64,000 nucleotides of DNA from Alkalihalobacillus sp. LMS39 (lineage in GTDB: Bacteria; Bacillota; Bacilli; Bacillales; Bacillaceae_F): the NCBI RefSeq assembly GCF_022812285.1, contig NZ_CP093300.1, positions 1,240,001 through 1,304,000 of the forward strand, written 5' to 3'. Below are positions 16,598 through 24,933 of this stretch, piece by piece (position 1 is the first letter of the stretch; each line of letters opens with the position of its first letter). The translations under genes were made by a program, and so were the position numbers. The notes below the pieces were generated by a model. The model had not been told where the DNA came from and did no database searches. It was given only the letters and a program-made list of their open reading frames with translations.

Positions 16598-18108
16598 CCC
16601 TGCCTCCTTTTCAAGGTAAAGAAGGCATCATATTGGTTCATTCCGCGTTCCGCTAATGGCATTGCCGGAACACTACTTTTCAGCTTAAGAGTTGGTCTAT
16701 GACCACGGCCATGAACCAGTTGATGAAAGACTTGCTTGATAGTTTCTGAAGATGGGTGACAACTCTCAGAAGCGATCTCTAAAGCCTCTGTAGCTATTTC
16801 TAAACGGTTACTTTTTAATATTGTCGATAATAAAAGTAATGCTTTTTTCTTTTCTTCAACCGTACATTCATCCAAATATTTTTGCCATGCTTCTGGAAGC
16901 TGACTATAAAATGTCGTGTACTTTAAAGCTGTTGGTCTCTTGGCCATGAGAGATAGATAAGGTTGCCAAATCATTGATTTAGTTTCTTCTCCATATAGCC
17001 GTTCATGACTTACGATTACTTCATAATTATCCGCAAGGATATCAATGCGGTTGTAGGTAACACCCACTAATACTCGTTGATTTGCATAACGCGGGGAAGT
17101 GGAATACCTTTTCGAATCTACAAGTACATAACCATACTTATCCGCCTTCAAAGTCTCAATACGCATTCCTGAGTATTCTTTAGCTGGTAGGTAGAGTAAT
17201 GCTTCCCTATCTTCCTCAAACAATCTAGCAATCTCATTCTTCTTTTCGTAGTGTGAACGAAATCTATCATTCTCTACTTCAAGCCATAATTCTTTGTTTA
17301 ACTTTTCAATTTGATAAACAGGTCGTTCTGGTAAAAAGAAGTTATTTCGTACATACTTAACCATTGCCTCTACATGACCTTTTTCATTTCCAGCGCCAGG
17401 ATTACAAAACTCGTACTGAAAACCGTAATGTAAGGCGAACCTTTCAAAGCCTTCTGTTAGTTCTCGCTTACCTTGAGGAAGGATTTTTTTAACTGCTGGA
17501 GATAAGTTATCAAAACGTATTCTCTTTGGTACACCTTCTAAGTGGGTAAAGAATCGTTTTAGTCCTTCTAGGAAACAATCCTGATTTTGAGATTCAAAAA
17601 CTTGAACTAAGAATGCATTACTGTACGGAAAGGAAAGAACGAGATACGGAAGGTCAATCACCTTACCATTCCTTTTAAACGGCGCCTCCCCAAAGTCTAC
17701 TTGAGCATCACCAGGTCTTGCCTCTAACGGAATCGCAGCACCTTCGCTTTCGTCTAATAATTCCTTTTTACGTTTAGACACATACGCCCTTACAGTTCGG
17801 TCGGAGCCTTTAAAATTTATGTCTACATCGTCTACAAGCATTTGCCATATACGTTTGGCAGTCCTTCGGTATTTCTTTTTCTTCTTCATATCTTCTTTCA
17901 ACCATTGATCGATGATATCCTTAACGGGGTCCATTACTGGTGCCGGTTGTGGCTTTACCCTCTTCGTTTCCGGTTGAAATTCCTCTAGGTCGGCATACTT
18001 CTTAACTGTTCTAACATCCTTATTCGTTCTTCTAGCAACATCCGAATAGGAATAACCTTTCGTGTTTACTTCTTGTCTGATATAATTAATTTCGGTCACT
18101 TCTAACAT
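16594..18108 (-). CDS. istA: IS21-family transposase IstA
   Basis: 504 aa. N-terminal HTH (about 8-40, YSYSDVARRTNKDVRTVKKY), then an RNase H-like DDE core with D138 (AQVDFGEAPF), D200 (RIRFDNLSPAV) and E247 (NEKGHVEAMV), then the Mu-transposase-like C-terminal beta domain (YSTSPRYANQRV). The length is normal for the family and there are no disruptions. It catalyses cut-and-join transposition together with IstB. A 13-bp perfect hairpin (18189-18217) lies in its upstream region. Confidence 0.95.
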   Translation of the reverse strand: MLEVTEINYIRQEVNTKGYSYSDVARRTNKDVRTVKKYADLEEFQPETKRVKPQPAPVMDPVKDIIDQWLKEDMKKKKKYRRTAKRIWQMLVDDVDINFKGSDRTVRAYVSKRKKELLDESEGAAIPLEARPGDAQVDFGEAPFKRNGKVIDLPYLVLSFPYSNAFLVQVFESQNQDCFLEGLKRFFTHLEGVPKRIRFDNLSPAVKKILPQGKRELTEGFERFALHYGFQYEFCNPGAGNEKGHVEAMVKYVRNNFFLPERPVYQIEKLNKELWLEVENDRFRSHYEKKNEIARLFEEDREALLYLPAKEYSGMRIETLKADKYGYVLVDSKRYSTSPRYANQRVLVGVTYNRIDILADNYEVIVSHERLYGEETKSMIWQPYLSLMAKRPTALKYTTFYSQLPEAWQKYLDECTVEEKKKALLLLSTILKSNRLEIATEALEIASESCHPSSETIKQVFHQLVHGRGHRPTLKLKSSVPAMPLAERGMNQYDAFFTLKRRQG

Positions 18109-18188
18109 CTCCTAAAACTACCTCCTGCCAGTATTGGGTCCAACAGGAAGTGTATTGAATTTTTGAGATGTTAGCAAGTGGCTTTTTT

Positions 18189-18217
18189 TGTGTAGGTGCC
18201 CTTCGGGCACCTACACA
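18189..18217. terminator. Perfect hairpin near the right end of the IS
   Basis: TGTGTAGGTGCCC / GGGCACCTACACA with a 3-nt loop, between the IS end and istA. It may block transcription entering the transposase genes from outside, as seen in other insertion sequences. No T-tract on the istA-sense strand, so a role in RNA structure or protein binding is equally possible. Confidence 0.5.
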
Positions 18218-18481
18218 AAAGGGCTGCCATACCCTACATATTTATAATGCCATAAACATCGTTTGAAGAATTTGAAGCCATACAAGAAATTCCAAGTGAA
18301 GACATTCATAACTATAACCTAAGTTTAATCTATATAAAATATGAAGATGCAATAGACTTTGAATCTGGAAATGAAATTGATATATGGCTAGATGGAGGGA
18401 TTTTAACTAGTTATCCTGGACAAGCGGTGGCAAAAAAAATAGAAAGTAAAGAGTAATAAATGTGGAAGAGGGAGTTGTGTG

Positions 18482-18670
18482 ACTATCGGACATGTGTTCC
18501 GCTATATTAATGAAAACTAGTAGATTTCAAATGCTATCGGACATTGGTTCCGTTAAATGAGGAATACAGAGGAGCTTTCTCGCTCTTTTGGTCTAATAGC
18601 GGAACGTATGTCCGATAGCAATCGAAAAAGGTGTGTTTTTTATGAAATAGCGGAATAGATGTCCGCAATA
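18482..18670 (+). repeat. Four-arm intergenic repeat, copy 4
   Basis: Complete copy 26 bp after the stop of the disrupted DUF3221 gene, in the convergent gap before the LacI-type gene. Forward arms at about 18483-18502 and 18533-18556, reverse arms at 18595-18618 and 18645-18666. Confidence 0.87.
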
Positions 18671-18697
18671 ATTCACTTATATCCATCTATGGGCCGA

Positions 18698-19690
18698 TTA
18701 ACTAGAACTTCTATGAATAATCTCTCCATTATACACCTTTTTGATAGGTGGTTGTTTCATCTTATTACGGTTAATCAGAGCTATAATGTGATTTACTATA
18801 TCATTAGACATATCTTCAATTTGATTGCAAATTGTGGATATTTGCGGATCGGTAACTAGTGATACTGGATGATTGTCAAAACCTATGATTGATAGTTGTT
18901 TAGGGATTTCAATACCATTTTTAACAGCTGAACTTATTAATCCCGCGGAAACGAAGTCGCTTCCCGTGATAATTCCCTCTATTTCTAAATGCTTCGTAAA
19001 TATCCTTTCTCCTAATGCAATCCCATCTTCTATATTAGATATGTTATTAAAAAGAAAGTCCTTACTGTGTTGTATTCCCTTTTTAGTGTGAGCTTTAATA
19101 AAACCTTTTAATCTTGCTTGTTGTAAAGGCGAAGTAATATTGTCTGAGCAGAAGGCTAGTGTTGAAAGTCCTTTATTTAACAGAAATGATGTGGCTTTCA
19201 TTGTTATCTCTTGTTCATTTAAACAAAATACGTCAAAAAAGTCACCAGAGTAATCTTCATTACAGGCAACGATTATTTTATTCTCAGTATATTTAGTAAT
19301 TTCATGCTCTGAAAATGAAGAACAAGCTAGAATGATAGCATCAAATTCATTTCTTTGAAGTTGCGTGTAGACATCTCTTTCTGTATCTTTGTTTGAAAAA
19401 GTTTGATGTATTACTGTTTTATATCCTCTTTTATAACTCGCAGCGGATAAATATCTAACGAGTTGAGTGAAATATGGGTGATCTAAATCAGGGATGAGAA
19501 TAGCTATACACTTTGTTTGTTTTTGACGAAATTGTTGTGCAAGAGAATTTGGAACATAATTATATTCTTCCATAACTTTTAATACTTTGTTTCTTGTTGC
19601 TGCTGATACATAGGGGTGATTAGAAACGACCCGAGACACTGTGGATTTAGAAACGCCACTTAATCGTGCAATATCATAAATTGTTACCAT
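18698..19690 (-). CDS. LacI family transcriptional repressor
   Basis: 330 aa. The N-terminal HTH MVTIYDIARLSGVSKSTVSR with the hinge YVPNSLAQQFRQKQT is followed by a periplasmic-binding-protein-like sugar sensor (about 60-330; IAILIPDLDHPYF, IIGFDNHP). The ATG at 19690 is used because GAGGTGAAA precedes it; upstream extension of the frame is without support. It is divergent from a HAD phosphatase gene, and a dyad in the intergenic region (19716-19731) is its likely operator, so it probably controls both genes in response to a sugar or sugar phosphate. Confidence 0.92.
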   Translation of the reverse strand: MVTIYDIARLSGVSKSTVSRVVSNHPYVSAATRNKVLKVMEEYNYVPNSLAQQFRQKQTKCIAILIPDLDHPYFTQLVRYLSAASYKRGYKTVIHQTFSNKDTERDVYTQLQRNEFDAIILACSSFSEHEITKYTENKIIVACNEDYSGDFFDVFCLNEQEITMKATSFLLNKGLSTLAFCSDNITSPLQQARLKGFIKAHTKKGIQHSKDFLFNNISNIEDGIALGERIFTKHLEIEGIITGSDFVSAGLISSAVKNGIEIPKQLSIIGFDNHPVSLVTDPQISTICNQIEDMSNDIVNHIIALINRNKMKQPPIKKVYNGEIIHRSSS

Positions 19691-19710
19691 TTTCACCTCA
19701 TGAAAAAATA

Positions 19711-19741
19711 TTGACATGGGACCTATCCCATAAATTATATT
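19711..19741 (+). promoter_or_regulatory. Promoter with LacI-type operator in the spacer
   Basis: TTGACA (-35) at 19711-19716 is followed by the dyad ATGGGACCTATCCCAT (19716-19731) and an AT-rich -10 region (TATATT at 19736-19741, long spacer; TTATAT one base earlier). A LacI-type dimer bound here would occlude RNA polymerase. It drives the HAD gene at 19771. Confidence 0.7.
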
Positions 19742-19770
19742 ATAAAAAACAAACAAATGGGGTGGTTTTT

Positions 19771-20613
19771 ATGAATTTTAAATTTAATAAATCCTTTGTA
19801 AATACTAATGAGACTAAGTATATTATTTTTTTTGATTTTGATGAAACATATTTTCCTCATGATTGTACAAGTGAATTGCTAAAGAATTTAAAAGCGTTGG
19901 AAGAATATCTTCATCATCTTGTTCAAGAGCAATTCGTAAAAGTCGGTTGGGTAACTGGAAGTAGTTTATATCAGGTGGCTCAAAAAATAGAACAAGCGAA
20001 TATATCATATATACCCCATTTCTTAGCATGTAACTTAGGAACTGAAGTATATAACGTATGTGAGGGGAAATTGCTACCGAATAAGGAATGGGAAAAAAGA
20101 GTAAAGAAAACTAATTTCTCAAGCGCCACTGTTAAAGAACTGGTCAGTGAACTGTACAATGTCTATAATATAACGCTCTCAGAGCAGACCCAATTAGGTC
20201 AAACAGGCTATAAGTGGAACTACTATTATATTGAAAAGTCAAAGGCGAAAAGTCAGTATGATTTAAAGATTATTAGTCATTTAGCAAAATTAAACGGTTT
20301 AGGCATAAATATAAACAAATGCAATCCAAAAGCAGGCGACCCTAAAGACGCATTTGATGTTGACTTTATTCCTGTAAACACCGGAAAGAAGGAAATAGTA
20401 AAGTTTATGATTAACTATTATCAAGTTCCTTGGGCTAATACAATTGCCTTTGGAGATAGTGGAAATGATATAGAAATGTTGAAAACTGCTCAACATGGTT
20501 ATTTGTTAGGAAACGCTACGGAGGAAGCTAGGCGTTTACATGGAAATGTAACAAATTCGGATTATTCCCTCGGAATACTAGAAACTCTAAAAGAGTTGTT
20601 TCCTAATCTTTAG
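19771..20613 (+). CDS. HAD-superfamily sugar-phosphate phosphatase (sucrose-phosphatase-like)
   Basis: 280 aa. Motif I FFDFDETYFP (nucleophile and acid aspartates), motif II at GWVTGSS, the conserved lysine in the KAGDP region, and motif III/IV GDSGNDIEML. The long cap between motifs II and III and the overall order match the IIB/sucrose-6-phosphate-phosphatase type. It should dephosphorylate a sugar phosphate in the cytoplasm. The start ATG at 19771 has GGGGTGG 6-7 nt upstream; the longer frame begins inside the divergent regulator. Control by the LacI protein next door is likely. Confidence 0.82.
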   Translation: MNFKFNKSFVNTNETKYIIFFDFDETYFPHDCTSELLKNLKALEEYLHHLVQEQFVKVGWVTGSSLYQVAQKIEQANISYIPHFLACNLGTEVYNVCEGKLLPNKEWEKRVKKTNFSSATVKELVSELYNVYNITLSEQTQLGQTGYKWNYYYIEKSKAKSQYDLKIISHLAKLNGLGININKCNPKAGDPKDAFDVDFIPVNTGKKEIVKFMINYYQVPWANTIAFGDSGNDIEMLKTAQHGYLLGNATEEARRLHGNVTNSDYSLGILETLKELFPNL

Positions 20614-20619
20614 TTTTTT

Positions 20620-20700
20620 GACTCCTGCGGTAAAGAGAGGATAGGCGAGACCTCACAAGCGTTAGCCGCGGAAAGTAAGTGGCTGTAACATAATGGAACG
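20620..20700 (+). repeat. Degenerate copy of a Bacillaceae intergenic repeat (GACTCCTGCGG type)
   Basis: GACTCCTGCGG ... GGCGAGACC ... GCGTTAGCCGCGGAAAG ... AAGTGGCTGTAA follows the order of a GC-rich repeat that I remember from many Bacillus intergenic regions (GACTCCTGCGGG...GAGACCCCGCAGG...CGCGGAAAGCGAGTGG). This copy is shortened and altered. The identification is from memory, not from a search. Confidence 0.5.
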
Positions 20701-20729
20701 ACAAGTTATTTGTTCATACTAAAAGTGCG

Positions 20730-20767
20730 GTATTAGAGACTAGTCTTTTTCTCTAATACTATTTTTG
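20730..20767 (+). terminator. Terminator downstream of the HAD gene
   Basis: Perfect 10-bp stem GTATTAGAGA / TCTCTAATAC followed by ATTTTTG, 117 bp after the HAD stop codon. Confidence 0.7.
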
Positions 20768-20870
20768 TTTGCTTAAGAGATGGTTTTTTTGTTGTAAAAA
20801 AAAGGAAAAGTGTTAAAATTAAATAGATTTCAAACTTGATTATTACCGTGTGAACACAGGAGGAATTATT

Positions 20871-21302
20871 ATGTATACTGAGTCTAGTTTCTGGATGAAC
20901 TTACTCTTACTATTGAGCGCTGTATTCGTATTGTGGTTTTTGTTTAATAAACTAATGAGAAAATGGTTATAAGTTGAGAGAAAGAAATTCTTTTCGTATA
21001 ACCATGTAAACGAGAAACATAAAAAAATCGATTGGACAATTAGAATCATTACATCCGTCGTTTTTATGGTAGGCTTTTTTATAACCTTCACGAGGGAACC
21101 AGCGGATATCAGTTGGTTTGTACAACCATGGTTTATCCTAGTTATGTTCGTTATTGTTTCCGAGTTGGTAACAGCCGTGATGGAAAGAAAATATGCAGAA
21201 AATCCTAATGATTATAAATTTACTGTTAGTCAGGTCATCTTTTTACTAATCGTGTTATTTACCTTATACATAACTGATTTTTTTGGATTATTAGTAATAT
21301 AA
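20871..21302 (+). pseudogene. DUF4181 membrane protein gene with an in-frame TAA
   Basis: The frame starts MYTESSFWMNLLLLLS after a good AGGAGGAATTATT and reads ...LMRKWL, then TAA at 20970-20972, then continues in the same frame VERKKFFSYNHVNEKHKKID... to the stop at 21300-21302. Intact DUF4181 proteins as I know them read through here with ...RKWLxVE(K/R)KKFFSYNHVN, so an ancestral lysine or similar codon probably became TAA. Four transmembrane helices would be present in the full 143-residue form. Either a pseudogene, a sequencing error, or (less likely) two overlapping products. Confidence 0.8.
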
Positions 21303-21364
21303 GTCAACGAGTAGTGTATTCTAAATAAGCAAAGGTAATTTTTTATTATATTGGAGCGGAGGAA

Positions 21365-21604
21365 ATGCTAGATAAACTTATCGTCATTTTTGGCCTTTTG
21401 TGGCTGGCCTTAATAATTACACAGACATTTATAAATGAATATTATTTATTTACTTTTGCACAACTATCATTTTGTGCGATGCTCATTGTTATGGGAATTT
21501 CTGCTTATAAAAAAGACCCAGATGCCTTTTTGCCATATTGGTACTTCATTTTTTCAGGGATCACATTGGCGATTGCTTTTTTGACATTTTTTATGGTGTT
21601 ATAG
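21365..21604 (+). CDS. Small membrane protein (DUF3953/YczI-like?)
   Basis: 79 aa with two to three transmembrane helices (about 5-22, 28-45, 57-77). GGAGCGGAGGAA precedes the ATG. The short segment MGISAYKKDPDAF between helices recalls the YczI/DUF3953 family, but the resemblance is weak. 62 bp after the DUF4181 relic. Confidence 0.5.
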   Translation: MLDKLIVIFGLLWLALIITQTFINEYYLFTFAQLSFCAMLIVMGISAYKKDPDAFLPYWYFIFSGITLAIAFLTFFMVL

Positions 21605-21680
21605 GTTTGAAATCTATTTTGAAGTTTCTTCGAATTATTTGTTAAAATAGTTATTAAAACGAATTGAGATAGGTGGTAAA

Positions 21681-22019
21681 ATGCGAGATAAAATAAAAGG
21701 GTATTTAGACTATTTTTTATTTAGGTTAGGTTTCAAAAGAAAGCAAGGGTGGACAACGTTTGAACCAGTTCCGATAACACCTGAATATACAAACGTTGAC
21801 TTACATAAAAAACAAGTAACCGGTGTTGTCAAATACGATGGCAAAGTATACTTAACGGTTTTTGTTGATGTTGGAAATGATAAAATTGAAGCAAAAGGAA
21901 GTCTCCATGAAATTAGGAAAGTAACGAAATCTTTTACAAAAGAGAACTACATTGAATTAATTAAAAATGAGGCTAGCGTTTTAATTGAAAATGGAATTGA
22001 GGAACCAAAGCGAGATTAG
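21681..22019 (+). CDS. Hypothetical protein, 112 aa
   Basis: Soluble, basic and acidic residues mixed, starting MRDKIKGYLDYFLFRLGFKR. It contains a beta-rich middle (VTGVVKYDGKVYLTVFVDVG) and a helical C-terminus (ENYIELIKNEASVLIENGI). ATAGGTGG stands 6 nt before the ATG. I do not recognise a family. Repeat copy 5 follows 52 bp after the stop. Confidence 0.6.
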   Translation: MRDKIKGYLDYFLFRLGFKRKQGWTTFEPVPITPEYTNVDLHKKQVTGVVKYDGKVYLTVFVDVGNDKIEAKGSLHEIRKVTKSFTKENYIELIKNEASVLIENGIEEPKRD

Positions 22020-22070
22020 AAGGGGAGTTAACAGTGTCCTCACTTAAACATGATCGCTTGTAGCGCAACT

Positions 22071-22258
22071 CTACCGGACATCAGTTCCGCTATTTTAATA
22101 AAAACGAATAGATTTCAAATGCTATCGGACATTGGTTCCGTTATATGAGGAAAACAGAGGAGTTTTCTCGCTATTTTGGTCAAGTAGCGGAACGTATGTC
22201 CGATAGTAATGGAGAAGGGTGTATTTTTTATGAAATAGCGGAATAGATGTCCGTTATA
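22071..22258 (+). repeat. Four-arm intergenic repeat, copy 5
   Basis: Complete copy in the convergent gap between the 112-aa protein and the small membrane protein. Forward arms at about 22074-22093 and 22122-22143, reverse arms at 22184-22206 and 22235-22255. Closely similar to copy 4. Confidence 0.88.
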
Positions 22259-22304
22259 ATTGAGCATATGAAATAATCTAGTCTCTAATCCTCTTTAATA
22301 AATA

Positions 22305-22508
22305 TTAATCACGTTTTTTCAATTCTTCTCTTTTTCTATGGTTTAAATCAATCACTAACTCCCCAATTCCCATTGCAATGAAACCATTGAGTAGACCGAA
22401 TAAAGGAAAGATAATTTCCCCACTGTTTAAGAATGTTATGATCAACGCAATACCACTGAAACTAACAAATATTAACCCTAAAATGTATAAACTACGACCG
22501 ACAAACAA
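22305..22508 (-). CDS. Small two-helix membrane protein
   Basis: 67 aa from a TTG at 22508 with GGGAGG 8 nt upstream. Two hydrophobic helices (about 7-26 and 33-51) and a charged tail (DLNHRKREELKKRD). Unknown function. Confidence 0.6.
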   Translation of the reverse strand: MFVGRSLYILGLIFVSFSGIALIITFLNSGEIIFPLFGLLNGFIAMGIGELVIDLNHRKREELKKRD

Positions 22509-22609
22509 ATGAATTTCCTCCCTATACTACTTCCCGTTAAACATCTAACGATTTAAGTGTACCATAAGTTCTCATTATGAGTATAAAGGTGTCTATTCTA
22601 AGGTTTTGC

Positions 22610-23380
22610 TCATTTTTTACTTGCTACTACTCGAAGCCTTTTATAGTCTGCTATCCATTGCCCGTTTCTATAAAGAACGTTCCGTAAATTCTTTTCGACA
22701 CTTGAAATAATTTGTACTTTTATATGTTCTGATATACCTGCAAAAATATCTCCGGCGAACATGTCAATCCAGTTGCTTAATCCATTTTCTCCTATTAAAG
22801 GTGTTGGTCTATCAAAGTGTTGAATGAAATGGACTGTAAAGCCTGTTTCTTCCAATAAGGTGGAGTATTCGCCGATACTTGGAAAAAACCAAGGCAATTG
22901 TTCTGTGGAGTATTCAATTCCAGCGAGTTTTAATTGATTTATTATTTCAGCGGTGATGAAGTCGATGTTCCCTTTTCCACCAAGTTCAGCTATAAATCTC
23001 CCATTAGGTTTTAAGCTATTAAAGATACATTGTAATGCTTGCTTAGGCTGTTTTACCCAGTGGAGCATAGCGTTTGAAAAAACAGCATCGAACTCATTTC
23101 TGGCTTCCAATTCGATAATATCGTTTACGAAAAAATTAATATGTGGATACTTATTTGCTGCCTCATTTATCATATTTTCTGATTTATCAATACCTATCAC
23201 AGTGGCACCAGATTCATAGATTTGATTTGCTAAATCTCCTGTTCCACACCCAATATCAAGAATGAGTTCTCCTGTCGAAGGGGCTAGGATATCAACTAAA
23301 TCATGGCCAAACTTTGAGACGAACGAGTGGCTTCCATCATATAACCTTGCATCCCAAACATTGTTTACAGTTTGTTTCAT
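22610..23380 (-). CDS. Class I SAM-dependent methyltransferase (Tam-like)
   Basis: 256 aa. SAM-binding motif I LILDIGCGTGDLA, acidic residue in VIGIDKSENMI, motif III region FDAVFSNAMLHWVKQP and GGRFIAE-like GRFIAELGGKG. The order and the NAMLHW segment resemble trans-aconitate 2-methyltransferase and relatives. The ATG at 23380 (MKQTVNNVWDARLYDG) is chosen because GGGAG lies 9 nt upstream. Divergent from a LysR regulator with a shared 130-bp intergenic region, so it is probably the target of that regulator. The substrate is unknown. Confidence 0.85.
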   Translation of the reverse strand: MKQTVNNVWDARLYDGSHSFVSKFGHDLVDILAPSTGELILDIGCGTGDLANQIYESGATVIGIDKSENMINEAANKYPHINFFVNDIIELEARNEFDAVFSNAMLHWVKQPKQALQCIFNSLKPNGRFIAELGGKGNIDFITAEIINQLKLAGIEYSTEQLPWFFPSIGEYSTLLEETGFTVHFIQHFDRPTPLIGENGLSNWIDMFAGDIFAGISEHIKVQIISSVEKNLRNVLYRNGQWIADYKRLRVVASKK

Positions 23381-23467
23381 TTTTTTCATCTCCCTATTGT
23401 TAAACATTTTTTAAAGTGTTAATTGAATTATAGTGGAGAGAGTATATAATTAAAATTAACAAAACTG

Positions 23468-23482
23468 GTTATTTTTGATAAC
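23468..23482. promoter_or_regulatory. LysR-type binding site candidate
   Basis: GTTAT TTTTG ATAAC, a dyad of the T-N11-A form typical of LysR regulators, in the divergent region between the methyltransferase and the LysR gene, 30-44 bp before the LysR start. Confidence 0.5.
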
Positions 23483-23511
23483 AGATCGTTATAATGATAA
23501 AGGAGATGTTC

Positions 23512-24390
23512 ATGGATATTAGATGGTTAAAAACGTTTATAATATGTGCAAAGTATGAAAATTTCAGAAAAGCTTCTGAAGATTTGTTTTTAACTCAACC
23601 CGCGATTACAAAACATATAAAGCGGCTTGAAGAACATCTTAATATTCAGTTGTTTGATCGAAAAGGAAAAGCTGTTTCTTTGACACCAGCAGGCTATAAG
23701 TTTCTTCCTTATGCAAAGGAATTTGTATCAAAGTATGAAGAAGGGATAGATAGCTTTGAATCTTGGAAACAGGGATACAGTCGTAAATTAACGATTGCAG
23801 TAGCCCCTCAAATTGCAGCATCATTTTTACCATCGTTACTACGAACATTTATTGATGAAAACCCTGACATAGAAGTAGTTATAAATATCGTAAAATCCTT
23901 TCAAATCGGTGATGAAATAAACAGTGGGAAAGCAGACTTAGGACTATCAAGAGTTAAACCTTTGCAAGATAATTTAAATGTGAAAATGATACATGAAGAA
24001 CCTGTTATATTAGTTGGAGCAAGTGTAGACTATGAGGGGAGGCAGGATGTCGAAAGTGAAGTTTTGCCAACGTATACGCTCATCACTCATAATCACCCTG
24101 AATATTGGGACTCATTATTAAACGATGTGAAAAGACATTACCCAACGGTTAGAACAATGGTCGTGAACCAGGTCGAAGTGACAAAGAAATTTATAGAAAA
24201 TGGCTTAGGTGTTTCATATTTACCTTTATCGATGGTGAAAGATGAAATCGAGAAGAGTCACTTGTCAGAAATAAAGTCAGAAAAAGTCTCAACACCGATG
24301 TCAGCAACATATGTTTTAACAAAAGTAGAAACAACTGAAACGCGTAGTTTTATAGACTTTTTGAAATTGGCTATGCTCGAGCGGTTTTGA
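23512..24390 (+). CDS. LysR family transcriptional regulator
   Basis: 292 aa. N-terminal winged HTH MDIRWLKTFIICAKYENFRK...QPAITKHIKRLEEHL (1-60), then a LysR substrate-binding domain (about 88-290; IAVAPQIAASFLPSLL, GVSYLPLSMV). The ATG at 23512 has AAAGGAG 6 nt upstream. Such proteins are usually activators that repress their own gene and control a divergent neighbour, here the methyltransferase. Confidence 0.9.
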   Translation: MDIRWLKTFIICAKYENFRKASEDLFLTQPAITKHIKRLEEHLNIQLFDRKGKAVSLTPAGYKFLPYAKEFVSKYEEGIDSFESWKQGYSRKLTIAVAPQIAASFLPSLLRTFIDENPDIEVVINIVKSFQIGDEINSGKADLGLSRVKPLQDNLNVKMIHEEPVILVGASVDYEGRQDVESEVLPTYTLITHNHPEYWDSLLNDVKRHYPTVRTMVVNQVEVTKKFIENGLGVSYLPLSMVKDEIEKSHLSEIKSEKVSTPMSATYVLTKVETTETRSFIDFLKLAMLERF

Positions 24391-24444
24391 TTTTTGTTGT
24401 CTGTTCTTGTAGAACAATAAGGAGAAAGTTATTAGACTATTCTA

Positions 24445-24630
24445 ATGGACATCTATTCCGCTATATTAAAAAAATGAATAGTTTCTCAAATGCTATCGGA
24501 CATTAGTTCCGTTACATGAGGAAAAAAGGGGGTATTCTCGCTATTTTGGTCAAGTAGCGGAACGTATGTCCGATAGAAATGAAAAAAGGTGAGTTTTCCA
24601 TGACATAGCGGAACAGGCGTCCGTTACGGA
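24445..24630 (+). repeat. Four-arm intergenic repeat, copy 6
   Basis: Complete copy 55 bp after the LysR stop codon. Forward arms at about 24446-24463 and 24492-24515, reverse arms at 24555-24576 and 24606-24626. Confidence 0.87.
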
Positions 24631-24667
24631 TTGAGTGGACGAAGTAAATTCGTCCGGATTTACAACC

Positions 24668-24697
24668 TTTCCAAATAATTGAATCTATGCTATACTT
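24668..24697 (+). promoter_or_regulatory. Promoter candidate of the leader peptide / RsgA unit
   Basis: TATACT at 24692-24697 (frame may start at 24691) with TTTCCA 17 bp upstream. It would start transcription about 28 nt before the leader peptide ATG, giving a leader of about 230 nt before the GTPase. Confidence 0.45.
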
Positions 24698-24729
24698 TTC
24701 TTAACAAATAAGAAAGCGAGGGATGTCTT

Positions 24730-24798
24730 ATGAAAACGATGAACGGATTATACGCAAGCATTGTAAATAATACACAGCCCTCATATGAAGCTTTCTAA
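24730..24798 (+). CDS. Leader peptide of 22 aa upstream of the RsgA-type GTPase
   Basis: MKTMNGLYASIVNNTQPSYE followed by AF and TAA. GAGGGATG stands 4-8 nt before the ATG, a convincing ribosome binding site. The reading frame ends 135 bp before the GTPase gene; its last third (codons for TQPS, 24771-24782) contains ACAGCCC, which can pair with GGGCTGT at 24838-24844. The arrangement resembles translational leader peptides of ribosome-related resistance genes, where stalling on the leader changes RNA folding. No homologue is recognised. Confidence 0.65.
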   Translation: MKTMNGLYASIVNNTQPSYEAF

Positions 24799-24832
24799 TT
24801 GTTGATTCTTCTTATTGGATAGCATTTATTTC

Positions 24833-24908
24833 ATCATGGGCTGTGGATGAGGCCATGATTTATTTATGTAAAGAAAAGGCCGTCACTTGCGGTCTTTTTT
24901 ATTTTTTT
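24833..24908 (+). promoter_or_regulatory. Attenuator candidate: alternative hairpins and terminator
   Basis: ATCATGG (24833-24839) can pair with CCATGAT (24853-24859), or the overlapping GGGCTGT (24838-24844) with ACAGCCC inside the leader peptide; both cannot form together. They are followed by AAAAGGCCG TCACTTG CGGTCTTTT with a long T-run (24874-24907), a rho-independent terminator placed 26 bp before the GTPase start. Together with the leader peptide this looks like an attenuation switch. Confidence 0.65.
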
Positions 24909-24933
24909 GTTAGACAATAGGAGGATGTAAAAA

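Larger units (their letters stand above)
15791..18258 (-). mobile_element. IS21-family insertion sequence, complete
   Basis: 2468 bp. The ends are imperfect inverted repeats of about 45-50 bp: left TGTATTTGGCAAGAGAAAAA..., right (reverse complement) TGTTTATGGCATTATAAATA..., continuing through matching ATGTA and GGCA..CC(T)TTTTGT blocks. A second match GCCACTT(A/G)C(C/T)AACAT lies further in on both sides, as in IS21 elements with multiple terminal repeats. The element is flanked by an exact 8-bp direct repeat TCGTTTGA (15783-15790 and 18259-18266). It carries istA and istB, both intact, so it may still be mobile. Confidence 0.93.
15645..18456 (+). pseudogene. DUF3221-type lipoprotein gene interrupted by an IS21 element
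   Basis: The 5' part (15645-15790) encodes MNIRVHVILLIFSLFIGGC..., a lipoprotein signal peptide with lipobox FIGGC, followed by IEGYVIEVYENELLVVRNV. The 3' part (18267-18456) encodes ...EIDIWLDGGILTSYPGQ and ends with TAA. Removing the IS and one copy of the 8-bp duplication TCGTTTGA joins the halves in frame (146 + 190 nt = 112 codons including stop), so the ancestral protein had 111 aa. The pattern GYV...LLVV...W-x-DGGI-x-SYP is that of DUF3221 (YobA-like) proteins. GGAGGAG stands 5 nt before the ATG. The left half can still be translated into the IS as a 99-residue hybrid. Confidence 0.88.

Noticed and set aside
18659-18859. Open frame opposite the LacI gene
   Set aside because: Starts in repeat copy 4 and runs antisense through the well-supported LacI gene.
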